NCBI GenBank assembly: GCA_037013685.1
Contig: CM072892.1
Location: 13,707,501-13,771,500, forward strand
Direction: 5' to 3'
Origin: Acridotheres tristis
Lineage: Eukaryota > Chordata > Aves > Passeriformes > Sturnidae
DNA: 64,000 nt
The position numbers and the translations under genes were made by a program. Every line of letters begins with the position of its first letter. Position 1 is the first letter of the stretch. The notes beneath the pieces are model-generated. The model searched no databases, had not been told where the DNA came from, and worked only from the letters and a program-made list of their open reading frames with translations. Below are positions 49,210 to 62,100 of the stretch, in pieces.

Positions 49210-49268
49210 AAATCACAGAGCCATTAAGGTTGTAAAAGACCCCCGAGACCGTTGAGTCCAACCAGGAA
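49210..49268 (-). mobile_element. CR1 LINE scrap (3' end)
   Basis: About 60 bp matching the complement of a CR1 3' terminus: AATCACAGAGCCATTAAGG, then TTGTAAAAGACCCCCGAG and GTTGAGTCCAACCAGG. It ends abruptly at unrelated sequence, so it is a very short 5'-truncated insertion or a remnant. It comes from a different CR1 subfamily than the one at 50751, judging from the ATTAAGGTTG block. Confidence 0.75.
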
Positions 49269-50750
49269 AGGGACTACTGGACAATATTCTCCCTGCTCTC
49301 GTTTTTAGCCAACTAGAGAAAATCAGTGCTATTGTTGTGGTCCCCTAAATCAGTTAGGTCAATGTGAATGGGACTCCTGGGCACAAGAGCCATGCAAGTG
49401 CTCAGCACAGCAATGTTACAAGCCAGAGGAAGGTTGCATTCAGGTTGATGGAAACAAGCCTGGGAAGAAAAAAAGAGGAAAAATGAGTATTCCTTGAAGT
49501 TGTTGTCCCGAATGAAAGTTAGGGCTGAGATTCAAGTAACGATTTTTTGCAATTATGTTTCTTTGCCTAAAAGAACCTAAAGCCTAGGAGGAATTGCAAT
49601 ACCATAGAGAAAAGATACAGATGGCATCTACATGAGTACCAGAGGGTTTGGCCAAAAACCAAGGGGAAATTGTCTTGGATGTGCCACCATCTTTGCTAAC
49701 TCTTTGCTCCATAACAACACTATACTTTTCCAAGACTGCCATTTCAGAGCAGGTTTTTTTAAAAAGCTTGGTTTCCACTGTTACCAGGAGCCAAAGCTGC
49801 AAGAGAGCCCAGGAGACTGCAAAACTATAGCTTCTGAAAGTGTTGACTTCTCTTCAAGTTAAAGAGAGGAAATCACAGAGTGGGATGTAGGTCTGGTGAC
49901 ACAACTGTGTAAACCACCCACCCCCTGCTTCCAGCAGAGGCAGATACCTCTGACATATTTAGAAACTTCCTACAAGGAAAACGAGTCAACAAAACCCGTT
50001 TGATTTAAACTACAGGCTCCCTGAGGCTATCAGAACAGACCCTCTGTCTACTGAGGGGAGGGAGCTGCTTGACTAATGCCAGCTCTTGTGAGATGCCTCT
50101 CCAACCTTTAAATGGGTTGGGAATGCTCACAGACACACTGTTCAGTTTAGTAGCTTTGAAATTACAACTGACTTGGGCAAACACCATCACACACTGAGTG
50201 TGTGTCTCAGTGATTTCAGTAAGAAAGTCCCAGTCACAGCTGGCCATAGCCCACAAAGAAGTAGAGAATGACTGTGTTTAGGAACTCCTTCTTCAGGACA
50301 GAGCAAATATTGTCTTGGATAGATGAGACCTGATGAGGGCTTTCCAAGAACATCCTACAGTTTTGCTGTCAAATCTTTGTAAAGCAGTAGCTCAGAGACC
50401 TCTAGAGGAGAGAAGACCTTCAGTCCTCAAAGGACATAATTTCTTATTCAAATTTCCTTTTAAAGAGTGTCTCAAGAATTGTTTGTCAGCTCCTCTGATA
50501 ATCCAGGCAACTAATTTTTCCCAGACTTCTCAATAACTGAAGCCATATGTTTTGCTTTGATGCAAGTTCTATCAAATGAAAAGATTTCTCAAGAAACATA
50601 ATTATAGCCAATATTTACTGTTAACTAGAGAACAGCTGAAAGAGTTTTTAGTATGTGCCTTCAGTTTGTATTGGTCTGCTAGAGTTGTAGGTTGGAGTGT
50701 TCTGTGTAGCCAATTCCATTTGCTGGTGCAAAAACTCCAGGAAGCAGAGT
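49269..50750. other. Unassigned non-coding DNA between two CR1 scraps
   Basis: No gene or repeat recognised. The largest open frame is about 83 codons (50005-50256, -) and has no features of a known protein. Confidence 0.55.
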
Positions 50751-50867
50751 CACAGAATCATAGAATGGTTTGAGTTGGAAGGGACTTGAAAGATCATCTA
50801 GTTCCAATCCCACTGCCATAGGCAAGGACACTTCCCACTCGACCAGGTGGCTCAGGGCCCCATCCAA
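50751..50867 (-). mobile_element. CR1 LINE 3' fragment
   Basis: 117 bp complementary to a CR1 3' end, starting with the tail remnant CACAGAATCATAGAATGG, followed by TTGAGTTGGAAGGGACTTG and AAAGATCATCTAGTTCC, and stopping at GGCCCCATCCAA. The break at 50867 marks 5' truncation at insertion. Two tail units (AGAATCA, TAGAATG) survive. This is the best-preserved CR1 3' end in the window. Confidence 0.92.
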
Positions 50868-50937
50868 TAATAATATTCTTTTTTAGAAAAAAAGCACCTC
50901 TGTGCTTCTCTGATGCACCTGCCTTAGAAACTCATCT

Positions 50938-51110
50938 CTCGTCCTTCCTCCTTCCTCTCCTTCTCTCATGCTTTTATCACCTCCAGCTGTCAAATGAGAT
51001 ATCCTCTCCATTCACAGCCCACTTAACTTCTCCACTTCTTCCCTGCTCTTTAGATCTTTCTGCTGTCACTCTACCAATATCTTCTCTTCTTCCCTCTGAT
51101 TTCCCACATA
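50938..51110 (+). repeat. Pyrimidine-rich tract
   Basis: A region of about 170 bp strongly enriched for C and T on the plus strand, with interrupted TTCCTCC and TCTTC units. Such tracts can form triplex DNA; no specific role is claimed. Confidence 0.55.
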
Positions 51111-52346
51111 GAGTATATCTGGACTTCCTCTTGTTTCTCTGCGTTCCAAGTCTGCAATCTCAGTGTTCATTTTCAGTGTCCAGATGCTTTGTGAGACTCA
51201 GTATTTTATGCCTTGTCTTTTTTTTTTTATTTAGTCTTCATAAAAGCTGGACTTTAGGAGACAATAAAATAAACAGAAAAGCACATTCCATTTCCCATTG
51301 CCAAGGTGTCACAGCAGGCTGTCCTTTCCTGCTGTGTATCAGGTCATCATTCTTGGGGCACTGTTGTCTGGAAGCACATTATGGGTGTGTAACTTTGAGA
51401 GGGGTGGGGACAGAGGGACATTAAAGGCTTCTGTGCTTCTTGTGGTGCCCAGTACAGAAGTACCAATCATCAAGTTTCATTTTATAGCCATCCTTTCAGT
51501 CTCCCTAAACTGGCAAAGCAAAACTCAGGTGCCACCATCAGAACCACACAAATTCTTGCCTTAATGTTATAACAGTATAAGTTCTTAGCTGACTCACAAA
51601 CTGCATCAATGAGAGTTATTGCAAAGTATCCACATCAGCCACTCCTGTCTTGGCAGATCTGGCCTGACTGCGATGTTTGTGGTCAAGTAAGACCAGCTGA
51701 GCACCCTGTGATGTGAACTGTGCTGGGAATATTTCCCCAACAAATCAGCTCTATGGTCTCACAACCTTCTCTAGATCTCCAGAACTGCTTCTCCATGAAA
51801 TATTCTCTTTGCTATGTTAATGGAAGTCCATGTGCATCCAAAATTGGTATAACTAAGACTTAAAATCCTATTACCTGTTTGTAGCCTCATTCTGAAGAAT
51901 GCAAGGCTTTCCTTCACTGCTTACTGAAGTTACATGTAGCATGAGTGGAATTTGCTTAAAATAAAACTTGAGCTAAACCACTACCACTGCTAACTGCTGG
52001 TTAAGACACAGCCTTGTGCTGATGACCAGGGAGATATCCTGCTCTCCATGCTGTGCAGGGCTGTTTCAAGGCTTGCTGTCTGGATTGTGCTCATCAGTGA
52101 GCTCACCGTACCTCTTTTACCAAGCAGACCAAAGTCCACACTGACACATTTTGGTAACAGAAAGATGTTGCTGAAAATAATTGGACCTGGCAGCACTTAA
52201 TTGTTTTCCAAAACCAGTCCATTAGTTCCAAAGCTCACTGAGTGTTTGGTTGCTCTGTAAACCGGCCACATGCCTAGATTTTGTGCCCAATTCATCTGGA
52301 ATGAGTTTGATTTAACAATGTGTATTTGCAACAAGCTGCTTCTGTT

Positions 52347-52361
52347 AAAAAAAAAAAAAAA
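52347..52361. repeat. Poly-A run of 15
   Basis: Fifteen A residues after TTCTGTT. I see no retrocopy attached to it. Confidence 0.85.
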
Positions 52362-54135
52362 TCCTTTGTTTTATCCCAGTTACACCTTCTTCCCTTTCTC
52401 TCAGCTATGTGGCTGCCAGTGCCCACAGGTATTCCTCAGGGATGTGGCAGGAAACAACAGAACAACTGGCTTCTTGACAAGGGAGAGGTGGCTTGCCAAC
52501 TGCTACCCATTGACTGGAGTGTGTGCTTGGCTCTGGGAGGCAAACACTGCTGCAATATGCTCTCCCTGGAGAAATCCATCCTCAAAAATCAAGACTTTTG
52601 CTGAAATATTCAGAGATCTCACTACACTTTTAAAGCATGGAAGTTGAGCACCAGAAGAACCACATTAAAAGTGTGCATTTAAGCTGTTGGAAACAGTTAT
52701 ACTGTGCTTTTCCCCAGCACCATTTCTGCAGGTTTTGAGTCGGTTTTCTCTGCATTGAACCCCTCCATCACCAGAAACTGCACAGGTAAGGCAGATCCAG
52801 GGTCCAGGTGAATGCTGCCTCCTGCTTGGATTCAAAACATACTCTCCTTGGAGGAATTAAGATTCTCCATTCAAACAAGTTTGCAGATATGTGACAATGT
52901 AACCTTTTTACTGTTGCTATGCTGGACACCTCCTCCCTGTAAGTTCAGTCACCTGTAAATCAGTTCTCTTAGCATTACACATCCACACAGACTCAAGATG
53001 TGCGAACAAGCTCATCCTCTCTAACTTAGAACATGGAATTAATGGTGTTAGAGGTGTCTAATTTAGTGTAGTGACCATATTCATTAGGCTGTGGGTAGCA
53101 CAGACACCCAGATATAACTGCAAGCTCACCGCTCGACTGGATATAAAGAAATCCCAGTTAGTTACTAACTTGAGTTGTTTCTCTAAAAGGAGCTTATGGT
53201 TACAATGATTCCTAATAGCCTCCAGCATTGAAACAGGCAGAATCTACCTGCATGGCAGAGAGGTTGAAGAATGCCAGAACACAAACACTGGGGAGCATTC
53301 GTGCATCTCAAGTGGACTATGTTTCAGCAGCAGGGGTGCACAGGCTTTACTCATCGCCTCTATGACCTTGAGAACAAAATAGAGGAAAGCAGATTTAGTT
53401 TCTCACTCAAGAGGACACTAAATTCAGTCTCTATTTTTCCCTAGTCTACTTCACCTTGCACTTTTAGATGGAAGTATTGGTCAGAAAAAGCAAGAAAATT
53501 GCATTAGTGAGAGCATAAAAGAATTAAATTACTTAATGTGTTATGCCTCATGAGACATCAGCAACTTTTAATCAGCATGTGAAATATTTCTTTGCACTTG
53601 TTACCTAGTTTGGGAGGAAGGAAGCTGGATTTAAATACAACTGTCCGAATTCAGCCTGCCCAGCCTTAACTTCTGAGCAGTGTTACCAACCCCTCCCAGT
53701 CAATGCTCAAGGAGTTTTGCTAAATTGGCTGCTTCCAAATCCTACATCCTCCAAACAGCCCCCACTTTCCTTCCAGCAGACAAAGTCTGGAGAGAGGAGT
53801 TTGCTTCTATCATTTGGCTTGCGCTGTAGCCAAAAGAGACAGTACAGAGCACACACCACCTCCAGGCACCAAAAGTCCCCTTCTCTATGCAACATGGGAC
53901 TGGAGCAGAAAGGGGTTGGCTTTCACATGATTTCCAGACCAAAATTTCCTTGTGAGGGAGGGGGATGACAGTGCTGGCACACAGTTATCCTCTTGGAGCA
54001 TTTTATCCTTTCACAAAGCCCTCCCCAAGCTGTGCATGATCCAGCCCTCCAGGACAGCTCACATTTCTGACCAGATTGTGCACAAGGTTCCAGCAACCGC
54101 CTGGAAAGTCACTCCAGCAATTAAGTGTTGGTAGA

Positions 54136-54149
54136 TTTTTTTTTTTTTT
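54136..54149. repeat. Poly-T run of 14
   Basis: Fourteen T residues between GTTGGTAGA and AATACG. It could be the complement of a poly-A tail, but no retrocopy is recognised on the right. Confidence 0.85.
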
Positions 54150-55574
54150 AATACGAAGGATATGGCCCACTGTGCAGAGTATTGCAGCCACCCTCCCTGT
54201 CAGGCCGTTTCACAGTAGTATTGTGGCGCCATGGAGAGGAGCTAATTGGATTTGTTGTCACCTCCCAAAGCTGCCAGGAGCTCACGTCTGCTCTGGTTAC
54301 AGATGAAGACATCACGGTGACAGGCTTAGAGATGGCTCAGCTGGCATCCTAGGGCCACTAATAGAGCCATGTTGATTTAATGTCCGAGTGGAGAGGTGCA
54401 GACAAGCTGTTCAAGTTTTCTATTCCAAACAAAGCAGAGATCTGTTATCAGTTGTCTGTGGATCAGTAAATAAACTTCCATGTGGCTCTCACAGCACCTA
54501 ACCATCGCTACAGAAGAATGACAAAGTATTTTAACATTGAGATGGTACTTTTAAATGAGAGCACTGTCTCTATGGTTTATATTGCCCTCAGGGAAATCAG
54601 TTAATTCCTTCATACATAAATTTTACTTAACTATGTAATTATGGATGAATCCTATTAGTCTTTAAATTGCTCACTAGTTAAAAGGTGTGTGTGTGTTTTC
54701 TACAGCTCTTTTTTGTGGAATGTACAGATCATCTGCACTTATGAAGATTAAAAGCCTATTTGGGGATTTTTGTTTGGTTGGTTGGTTTTTCTACTTTTAA
54801 GTAAAAGTATAAAATTTATTAGAAGACTCAAGCATCATTTTTTTGCCTTTTCTGTATAGTACTATCTACTCAGAGCACAAAACTGGGCTCAGGCAGCATT
54901 CCCTTTATCCTCAGCACTCTCAGTATCTCTGTCAGCACTCACCCTGGCCCCTGGCTGCCTTCACGTGGTATCACCCACCTCTCTGCTGTGCTCCATATTA
55001 AGTGATCATTCGTGCCAGCGTGATGAGTGTGTGAAAGACAGCTCAGACACAACAGTGTCCTTTGATACCCATTTTCACAGCTCTGAGCCACGGCTGAAGT
55101 ACAGCTCTGAGTCACATTTTCTACTTCTCAGCACCCAGTGCCACATCAGACGGTCTCCCAGCAGCACTCAGGTCCTATTCATACATTTCAGGCTTAGGTT
55201 TCTTGAGAGCACCAGAAGTCCTACTCTTCCCGCAGCCACATTTGCAGCCAGAGTTTCAAAGGAGCTCAGCATCTCCCATCTTAGTGCCAAAATGAGAACT
55301 TTCCTTTGATGACTCGAGGCTAGTGGAACATTGAATAGTACCCTCCTGCCTAAATCTGCAGATATACATGAAAGAGGTCTGTGGTTGTTAACATTTCTGG
55401 TACTTCCATTGTTCCTGTTCTTCCATTGCATACCCCAAGGTCACTCAGGGTCTGAACAGCCCAGTCCCTGGCCAAGTGATGACTGTCCTTAAGAGCAAAA
55501 ACCACAGTCCTGCAGACAAAGGTGGGAAGTAGGGGTGCCTATATACCTTCAAAGATAATAAAAATGCAGCTGTT

Positions 55575-56120
55575 TGTGGTGGTTTAACCCCAGACAGCAG
55601 CCAAGCCCCACACAGCCGCTCACTCCTTGCCCCACCAGTGGCACTGGGCAGAGAATCAGGAGGGTAAAAGGTCGGAAACTCATGGGTTGAGATAAAGATA
55701 TAATAGGGAAAGCAAAAGCCATGCACACAGTCAAAGCAAAACAAGAAATGAGGCAGGTGTTCAGCCTGCCCTGAGAGCAGAGCCCCATCACATGTAAGGG
55801 TGAAGACAACACCATCACTCCAAATGTCCCTGCCTTTGTCCTTCTTCCCTCCACTTCATATCCTGAGCATGATGTCATATGGAATATCCCTTTGGCCAGC
55901 TTGGGTCATCTGTCCTGGCTGTGTCCCAGCCTCTCAGGCACCCCCAGTCTCCTCCCCAGCATCACAGTACAAAAAGCAAAATAGGCTTTGGCTCTGTGTA
56001 AGCCCTGCTCAGCAATAACACAAACATCTCTTCATTATCAACCCTGTGTTCAGCACAAATCCAAAACACAGCCCTGTACCAGCCACTGTGTAGAAAATTA
56101 CTCCTGCCAAAACCAGCACA
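55575..56120 (-). mobile_element. Solo LTR (family C, copy 2)
   Basis: 546 bp from TGTGGTGGTTTAACCCC to GCCAAAACCAGCACA, with the TG...CA ends of a retroviral LTR. Blocks include GCCGCTCACTCCTTGCCCC near 55616, CTCATGGGTTGAGATAAAG near 55679, TTTGGCCAGCTTGGGTCATC near 55892, and CAGCACAAATCCAAAACAC near 56052. I recognise the family from many bird genomes. Polarity is taken as minus because in the copies I remember a TATAAAG box and a TGACGTCA element occur in this orientation; here they appear decayed (GATATGAAG, and TGACATCA at 55870-55877 on the minus strand). No internal retroviral sequence adjoins and no target duplication is clear. It is better preserved than the related LTR at 38509 and lacks that copy's AAT tract. 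Confidence 0.87.
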
Positions 56121-59100
56121 ATATTTAATTTGGTGCTGCTCAGACCATGTCCCACGGACCCCAGTCAGATTGTGGAGCCAGTGAGTGGTGGAAGGTTGAA
56201 GAAGCTCAGAGAAGCAAACACAGGGGAGATAAATGGTCATCAAATGAGGACAAGCACCTCTTGGTAGTGAGGATCTGCCTCTTTGCAGAGACAGCTGAGC
56301 AATTACTTGTCCAATAGACATGTGGAGATAATAGAGGAAGAGGCCCACCAGAAAACCATTATGAAAATTTACATCTGATTAAAACACGATTGTCCTCTGC
56401 ATGTTGTCTTCTGAGGTATGGATGGAGATTCCACATAGCACAATGAAAACAAAGGAAAGCTTTTGACAAACTGACTGCAAGTCCATGCCAGAAGCCATTT
56501 CAAGAATGGTTTGAAGGACATGAACACAAATAGGTTTTGATAGCTTTGAAAACTCAGCTGTGTTCCTTCATTTCTAAGGAATGTAGCCTGAGATTTTCTG
56601 TGGAAATCCAACTTAAGGAGGAATACTTAAGATTTGGGTCTTGATTTGATAGGACAAGCTTAGACTGAATCCTCCTCACTCAGTGGGCAATTGCTGCCTG
56701 AAAGCCTGTGGAAAGTCACCCCCTCCCACAAGCTGACCTCTTACACTTCCAAACTGCCCTTTTCATGTGGTATTAGAGGCATCTTTTTCTGTCCGGACAA
56801 AAAATTTTAATCTTGAACACATTTTCATTTTTCTGGCACAGCAAAAACTGTACTTAGTGAAGTCATCCAAAGAAGGGACACCACTTTCTTTTTTTTTTCT
56901 AAAGGGAAACCTCCTATGTGGTTACCATACTCAGTAATTTCCACTGACAGTTATAGTCTGGAAAATTTGGACAGATTTTCCTTCTCTTCCCTCTAGGCTC
57001 TAGTTCTGGTTCTTTTTGATAATCTCCCCCAAAGCTGTTAGGACAAATGATTCCAGCTTCCTCTACATTGCCTCATATTAAATGAGCTAATTTGTGTATT
57101 GTAGAGTCACTGAGTAGATTAAACAAAGCCACCCGGCTGGAGATATGGTGCAGTACTCCAGATTTTTCAGGCTAACAATTTCTTCTGAAAAAATAATTCA
57201 AAAGTATTTGCACTGAGGTTTGGACTAACTGAATTAAGATAATTCTGGCTCCCAAGGGCTTTATGGGAAGTTTCCTTTTCAGGTGTAAGGAAAAAAGAGT
57301 GTTAAAGAGAAAATGTTATGAAAACTATAATTCTAGATATAGTACACAGGAAAAAGGGCAACAGATAGGGCAGGTAAAATTAGTAAAATTACACCAGATG
57401 TAGACTTAGCTGAGAGAACAGTTAGTAGTATAAACCTTGGCTAAGAGGGCAATACACTCCACAGTGCTTGGTAAGCAGCAGACTTCAAATTCCCACATTT
57501 GGAATGGCCACAAGCAGTGTGAAAATACCTCACAAGCAATCTCTGAGCAGCAGGTCTCTCATTACACCTGTATGCTAGCTGCAATCACCTTTTGCAGGGC
57601 TGCAGTATGCACCCCAGCTCTATACATCTGTTTGCTGCTGCCTTATTCTTGGAGCTGACCCCATACTCCCAGTGTCACCTGGCTGTGTCCAACCAGTCTC
57701 TGTCTTGGACAAATGACCAGCACAGTCCCTCACTACAGGGCACGCCTTGCTCTCCTTTTATTTGTGTCCACTAAGCCCCAAAAATCTTAGCAGGAAGCAA
57801 TTAACACCTAGACAGTTACTGTTTAGATGTGTGCTGGCACAGACTGCACTGGTTGTGTCTGGAATTTGGTTTAAAGTTGAGTAACCAGAAGCCATCTTCA
57901 TCAGTGAGAAGGCAGAACATGAGGAACACTATTTGAATGAACAAAATGATCCTCATGCTACAGGATAGCCTTTCTACATATTGCTAAGGAAGGTGAACCC
58001 AGCTTATTTCCATCCTCCAACCTTTCATTCTATTAAACAAGCAGTGAAACAAAAGACCATGTGGCCTTCTTTCCTAGCTACGCTGACTATTTCATGTTTA
58101 TCTAGATTAATTTGCTTTTATTTCAGTGATGTCTGGCCCCAGATCTCTGCTGCATAATGCTGCACCATTGTTCCTCCCTTCTCCTGGGGATTTATCACTC
58201 AGGGCTCCCCTAAATTTCTCTTTCCTACTACCACAAAGGGCAGGCACACTCTGCCAAAACTAGGACAAGTCTAAAAAAAGACTGTTTTTTTTCTACACAG
58301 GTGGTTCAAACAAGTGGGTTAAGATTTAATCACAGCAATAGCCAAGTATATTTCATGCATTTACTCCTGCAAGTTCACTCTAGAGCCAGAAGCAGCAAAA
58401 AGCTGCTTCTCTTAAACAAAAAAAGTTTTCACCTCCCCAAACGCTTTAATCTCATATTTAGCAATTAATCCAGTGTCCACTAGGATAAGGTCCCAGCAGA
58501 TCAAGTAGCCACTGACTCATTGCTATCCAGCTCCCTCTCCAAAGAAGTCAGACTTGTCCACAAAGAGAATGAATGTAGTAACCAAGAGCTCACTGTAGCA
58601 GCCAGCACTCACAGTATGCAAGAAGCAGGCTAGGGCAGCTCATCAAAGCACATCACTAAGTGTAAGTGATCATGTACTGAAGTCTTAAATAACAATTACT
58701 AATATGAAAATCATGGGGGAAAGTATCCAAAAAGGGCTTAAAGGAGATGGCAGAAGAATATAATGTTGTGTTATGTGCCCCATTAGATTATTCAAGTGTA
58801 GGCTGGTAGATTTCCTTACAATAACAGATGACATAAAAGTTGCATCTTTAGCCAAACCATGCTCAGTAAACTGAAGTTCAATTTTAAACACTTGCAATTC
58901 ATCCATCACTGAAATGAAGTCGTTGGTGCCAATGAAGATCAATGTCCAAACAAGGCAAAGCAACATGAGACAGAAACATGCCACAGAACAGAAGGAATAC
59001 TGCATGCAGGTAGGAAAACAGGAGTATGTTTTATATATGCTCAGCACACTTACCTGAATCAGTGGCCAGGAGGAGGATGCAGCAAAAGTCCCTGTTCTTA

Positions 59101-62100
59101 CAAGTAAAACCATAAGCTGTCAGTGCCAAAGACCCTGGCTGTGCCTCACACAGACACCAGACTCTGAGTCCTTTCTGCCATGAGGGAGAATTAGAAGCTT
59201 CTGAATGGGAAGAGTGCCCTTGTTAAGCACCAAAGCCAGTATATATTGCCCTGGGAGCCTTCTTTTGTCTTGCCACAGGGATTTGATCAGGTCACAACTT
59301 GAGCTGTCAGAGCACCAGTCAGTTCCAGCTCTGATTTTCTGTGCCACAAATGCTCTAACCCTGCCATTGTTGATTATCATCTTTATATAATGGCAGCAAT
59401 ATGCATATATTTTTCATATGTGGAGACATTAATTCTAAAATGAGTCATCAAATAGTTTATGGCCAAAATAAAAATGTTAGAGCCAGTAACACAGAAGGTG
59501 TAAAAGAAACCCCTGTCCTACTCTAGCTGTTATTTATCTTTAGGGATCACTTTTAAGCAAAGTTCATTCATGACATTTCATAGTCAGGACCTCTGTGCAA
59601 GCATTCACATGCTCATCTCTAAGCCAGGAGTCATTCTGTATCAGACCCAGCACTGACACTGCAGTGAAATATTAGAAAAATGCTGCACTTCACCTTCACA
59701 GACACAACCTGTGGGCTTACCAAGCCTCTCCCAAAAATCAGAAACATTGTTTTTTTCTCTGCAGAGGACACCTAACTCCAAGTCCAGCTGCTCTGAGAAC
59801 ACCTCAATAACTTTGGGAATGGGTCACAGCAAGGCTCTCTGCGGCTAGCAGAGATCTGGGTGTAGCAGCTCCAGCTAAGCTGAACTTTTGTCTTCCTACT
59901 GCTAACGTAGTGGAAGAGAACAATGATGGGAAAGGGCAAGGACAAGCCTGGCTTTCCCTCCCTGCTGACCAGCTGCTCATGTGGGGACTAGTTCTGATGC
60001 CTAGCTGGTTCCCTTCCCTGGAAGTTGAGCAGCACCTGGGGCTTTTTGTCTCCCAAGGTGTCCAGCACAGACCTGCCCTTGGCCCTGGTGCTTCCCACCC
60101 ACCCCTGCTGGGAGTAGTAGGATAAGTCCCTGCATGCCTCTGGCTGCAACGAGGCCACAGATGTGCCTGCACAGACCTCAGCATACCTCCTTTACCACAC
60201 CCAGCTTTGGTGAAGCTTGCAGAGGCATGAAGGATATCATAATTACACTTTTTTTCTCAGTCATAAAAGGTGAATTTCAGCTCCATCCCTCACAGTCTCT
60301 CCTGCTTCACTCAATTGTTCTGCACCTCCAGAATGGGCAACAAACATCCCTTATTAAGTTGAAAGGGAGACCCAAGGAAATGCTCAAATTAGTCCTGGCC
60401 GGTCTGAGAGGCTGCTCTTAGTGTGCAGGCTTTAAGTCAAAATCCTTATACCTGATACTTGACCCAAATCTCCACCTAAATGCGACTATGACTGTGATTT
60501 CAGTAATGCCAGTGCCCTGAGCCTTCTGGTGGTTACTTTGAAGGAAATACTCTCATACTTTTATAAATGTATATATATTGTGTATATTATCTAATGTGTC
60601 CCCTTTTTCCCAGTGTTAAAAAGAGAAACTTTTGAAACTCAGCTCTAGCAACATGGCTTTGTGAGGCCTAAACGACAGACCCTGAGTTCATATGCTGACA
60701 TTTGCATCTGTAACTACAGCCAGCTAGAAGTAACAACACACAATACCATGCTGTTCTTTCATGTCACCAAAGGCACCCAGTAACCTCATTTACCTCAACT
60801 TGTACTTTACCACTCCTCTCATCCTCCCTTCACATCCACATGTGATCTGGCATCACGCTGTTCAGTGCCTCCATTTCCCTTCTGCAATGTCATAGTGTCT
60901 AGAGCAATCATTAGAAACGTTTGAGCTGTTGAGTAAACAAAGAGAAGTCCAATGAAAAAGGCCTTCTTATGTCTTTACTCTTCAATGGGTTTCCCTTAGC
61001 TCCAGAAAGTGAGTTTGCTTTCAGTAGTACAGATATCCCTGGCAAAGCTCTGTTTTCTGTGCTTTGCTGAACTCCTGAACACAGATGTCCCATTTGTGTT
61101 TCATTAGTACATCAGCCTCTCTGAGGCTTTAGACCTCTGCACTAGGCAATAATTACCTGGCGCAGACCCATTCCCTCGCCAGCTGGCCTGGGAGCTGCTC
61201 TGCTCAGACCAGGGCTCTCTCTGCTGTCAGCCCTTTCCAGTCAACTGGACAGCTCAATCAGCAGAAAATATCAAATATGGTTGTTGTTTAAGCCAGCATT
61301 ATTTCTACTTGATCTGACAATGCCTCTCCAAAGGAAGATTAGAGTTCCCAAGGTCTAGCCATGAGACAGCAGAGTTAAGATGTCTGACAGAATTTGATGA
61401 GTTTAGAAGCTCTTTTGCCAGCAGTTTGGGCTGATCATGTCCTTGCCTTCCTGCAAGCGGTGTTGTAGATGCCTCCCTCTCCCAGGCCCAATGGCTATTT
61501 AATTATTTGTACCAAGCAGAACAGCTCTGAGGAGAGCAAGAGAGGGTGGATGAGCCTGACTTCAGTCTGGGGCTGAGGGTGCTTGCCTGGGATGTAAGTA
61601 GGCACTTTGCCTCTGGTCCAAGATTTTGTCCCTCCCACATGTGTACTCAGGGTGATGGGCATAATTTTGCTTTTTCAAGAGAGTTGCAGACTTGCCTCAT
61701 CACAGAAATTAAAATCTTGGCGTTGGTCCCAAGCAATACTTGCCTGCTGCACCAGAAACTACACACCATAGCAAAGGGAAATCCTCAGCCCAAACCAGAG
61801 CACTGCTGGCCTCCCTGTCATGCTTATGGCACAGCAGCCCTCATTTTAAGGGTTCTGCTACATGTACCCAGGGAACTTGTAGGAGCTGGATTAAGGATCA
61901 GTTTTTATTGAACAGTCATCATGTTTTCTGCTACAGGACAGTGTAGATTCAGAGGCAGAAACAGATGAAATGATGGAGTAGTTGACACTGAGTCACAGAC
62001 AAATCTACATTCCCAAGACATGTGCCCAGTACATTTTAGAGCATATGAGACTGAGCAGCACCCAAAACCAGAATGAGAACCATGGCTGAAAGAGGAAAAG

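Larger units (their letters stand above)
50868..55574. other. Unassigned non-coding DNA
   Basis: No gene recognised. Seen directly: a pyrimidine-rich segment at 50938-51110 (many TCC, TTCC and CTTC units), T11 at 51218-51228, A15 at 52347-52361 and T14 at 54136-54149. The part at 54150-54440 has more CpG and looks less repetitive, with GTGGCGCCATGGAGAGG near 54224. A short GT repeat lies near 54687-54697 and a TTGG run near 54773-54790. The 125-codon frame at 52270-52647 crosses the A15 run and is rejected as a gene. Confidence 0.55.

Noticed and set aside
58685..59113. 142-codon open frame on the minus strand
   Set aside because: Hydrophobic in places but no recognised protein family and no exon boundaries in context.
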